DNA of 64,000 nucleotides, from the NCBI GenBank assembly GCA_037013685.1, contig CM072893.1, forward strand, positions 16,456,736 through 16,520,735, given 5' to 3'. Below the pieces are notes generated by a model. It searched no databases, was not told where the DNA came from, and saw only the letters and a list, made by a program, of their open reading frames with translations. The translations under genes and the position numbers were made by a program. This DNA comes from Acridotheres tristis. Lineage: Eukaryota; Chordata; Aves; Passeriformes; Sturnidae. Each line of letters opens with the position of its first letter. Positions within the stretch are counted from its first letter, which is position 1. Positions 61,901-64,000 of this stretch are shown here, piece after piece.

Positions 61901-64000
61901 TTTATCCTGGAGCCATTTCAGGAATCTAAAAATTATCTAAGCTAATTCTGGAGTGCAGAAGAGACACAATTGAGCAAACAAGGATGAGCCATAGCACAGG
62001 CTCAGGAATGTTTCCTACTCCCACTTGGATAAGCTGTCTAAAATGAAGATGATATGCATGTTCTTTCTACTGAGATAAGACCACCCTAGTGACAGCAACC
62101 TGCTGGTCTTAGTAAGATGACCAACAAAACCAGCACTGTGGTTGTACACACCACATTGAACTCAGCAGCATCTTCTTACTTGCTTTCCACTCCTTGTCTA
62201 ACTCATAGGTAGTCTACCTGCTCAGACTGATGACTGGTAAAGCAACTTTCTTCACTCTTGACAATAATAAGCCTTCTGTGGATGTGAGAGATGACTGGAG
62301 ATAGCTGCTGTTTTTCAGGCATGTTCCTCTTAATTACAAGTCTGAGGTAAAATCAGTGCCCCTCCACTCAAACTAAACAGGTAGTGAGTTCCAGTAGCCA
62401 CAGATGGCAAGGACAATGTTTGCAGGCTGGGCAATATCCAAACCTACAGAGTCTAAATCCCAACTGAAGCAAACACGGTACTGGGGTAAAAAGTGTCTTA
62501 AAGATGAAGTTACAAGATTGCTGCCTAAAAGGTTTGCAGGAGTAAGAATACAATGGGAAAAGCACTTCAGGCACTTAATGGCCTCCACCATCACAAATGG
62601 AAAGGAGAAATGAGGAAAAGATCAACACACATCTACCCTCCTGCCAAAGTCACTGACAACATACTAAAAAATCCGATCCCAAGAACAGTAGTTGTGTGAC
62701 AGGCAGGGATAAGAAAGTTATGGCTTTATGAGTGCTCTAAGAGTTATTACAGTAACATGAGCCATGAGAAATTCAGAGAACCTGTTCTAACTACTTCATA
62801 AAACACAAGTTATGCAAAGAGGCAAACACATCTTCAAACCTGTTTTTTCATCAAGCAAACAGCAGAGATTCTCTATAATCCGTGTTACCCAAAACAAATT
62901 ATGTAATTTATGTGAGCTTTTTGTACCAAGTCAGTACATTAAAAAATACTTCTTTTGACTGTTGCAATTTTGTAGTACAAAATTTCTTATTTATACACGA
63001 GCAGCTGATTTAGTTGGTGGGTTTTAGTTGCCATAGAAGAGATTGTCAACCTCACCAAGCCTGCATTTTCTCTAACTCCTTTTTGTTTTGATGGGGGAAG
63101 AATATTCTACTGCCCTTGACTGAATGTGCAGAATTCAGTTTTCCATATTTGAAAGGAAACATTGTCAAGAAGGATATAATTTATTTCCTAGTGCCATGTG
63201 TTTCATATTTCTTGACAACTGTAGATTAAACTTCTTTCAAAGGTGATAATTAAAATTTTTATGAGCGTATCTAATATTAAACAGCTACTGGCAGGCTATG
63301 GTGTCATGTCTGCTTAATGCACAGGGAAGGAAAGCAATAAAAATTAACTGTCAAAGCAGCAGCTTGATCTTCCCTGTCAGCTACCAAAATGCACTCTCAG
63401 TCATGAGACTCACTCCCATATAGTGGTTACTAAATTTGTGTAACACAACAGTTTTCTGCACATTGTCCAAACATTACAAGAAAAAGAATAGAATAGAAGG
63501 CTTCAAAATAAAGTGTTATTAGATTTAATACAACTAAGTTGTTAATCTGGAGTGTTGATTTGAGAAATAAATTGAACTGTTGAAAATGTAGGCAGAAGAA
63601 TTAAGCTGTGTCTATTTTTAGCAAAATGAAGGGGTTTGAGCAAGGGCTGCACAGTCACTTTCAAGCAATTTGAGGAAGCACCCTGCTGAATGTATGTAAC
63701 AGGATTTTTTTCCTATTTTTAGCCAGGTGTATTTCTTTATCTGGCTCAAGGCATGAACATCATTGGCACTACCGGGTCCTCTTTTTTTAATGGCAGTCAA
63801 TACTCATATTAACTCAAAGCTGTCAGGGAAAGCTGCAGTTTGGATTAAACTATCTGTTGGAGGAGACAGTTTTTTCTTTTCAAAATAAGGTACAAAAGAT
63901 GCAAACAACAGGGTTGCAATCCCAAGAGAAATGCAGTGTGCTTAACCTTATTTAATTAAATCATTAAAAATGCACACTGGAAACCTTAGCCACAAAGGAA
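58975..64000 (-). other. TM9SF3 intron (part), non-coding
   Basis: At least 5.0 kb of intron continues past the right edge. I found no further TM9SF3 exon, RNA gene or intact transposon. A-rich tracts occur near 59411-59433. Confidence 0.7.

Noticed and set aside
58975..64000. Search for a further upstream TM9SF3 exon
   Set aside because: No minus-strand frame with splice sites resembles the preceding nonaspanin span, so the region is intron.
1..64000. tRNA, rRNA, CRISPR, phage, operon or defence-system content
   Set aside because: No cloverleaf with B-box sequence, repeat-spacer array, Shine-Dalgarno-linked gene run or prokaryotic protein family was seen; the window is ordinary vertebrate DNA.

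Overview
The window is vertebrate nuclear DNA, most likely from a bird and probably a songbird. The evidence is spliced genes with GT-AG introns, one long first intron, a single GC-rich CpG island in otherwise CpG-poor DNA, a CR1 LINE 3' end with its (CATAGAAT)n tail, and a solo ERVL-like LTR of a style I associate with passerines. No prokaryotic operon, CRISPR array, phage or novel multi-gene system is visible. Most open reading frames in the window are chance or CpG-island shadows.

Two protein-coding genes are present, both on the minus strand and in tandem. On the left is the 5' end of TLL2 (tolloid-like 2, an astacin/BMP1-family metalloprotease). Exon 1 (41600-41750) carries the signal peptide and lies in the CpG island. 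Exon 2 (9139-9249) carries the conserved start of the propeptide. A probable small exon 3 (3290-3369) follows. The protease, CUB and EGF exons lie beyond the left edge. Intron 1 is about 32.3 kb and holds nearly all the repeats and several candidate conserved regulatory elements. On the right are the last six coding exons of TM9SF3 (52014-58974), a Golgi/endosomal nine-transmembrane protein. The final 194 residues are complete and end in the family's KxD Golgi signal. Its upstream exons lie beyond the right edge.

Layout: 1-3289 TLL2 intron 3 (part); 3370-9138 intron 2; 9250-41599 intron 1, with a solo LTR at 13907-14372, a CR1 fragment near 22029-22262 and A-rich tracts; 41000-42140 CpG island and TLL2 promoter; 42141 to about 50.7 kb intergenic DNA; about 50.7-52.0 kb probable TM9SF3 3' UTR; 52014-58974 TM9SF3 exons; 58975-64000 a further TM9SF3 intron. 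The order and shared orientation match what I recall of TLL2-TM9SF3 on human 10q24, which supports calling the left gene TLL2 rather than TLL1. The two genes have no known joint function; this is conserved neighbourhood.
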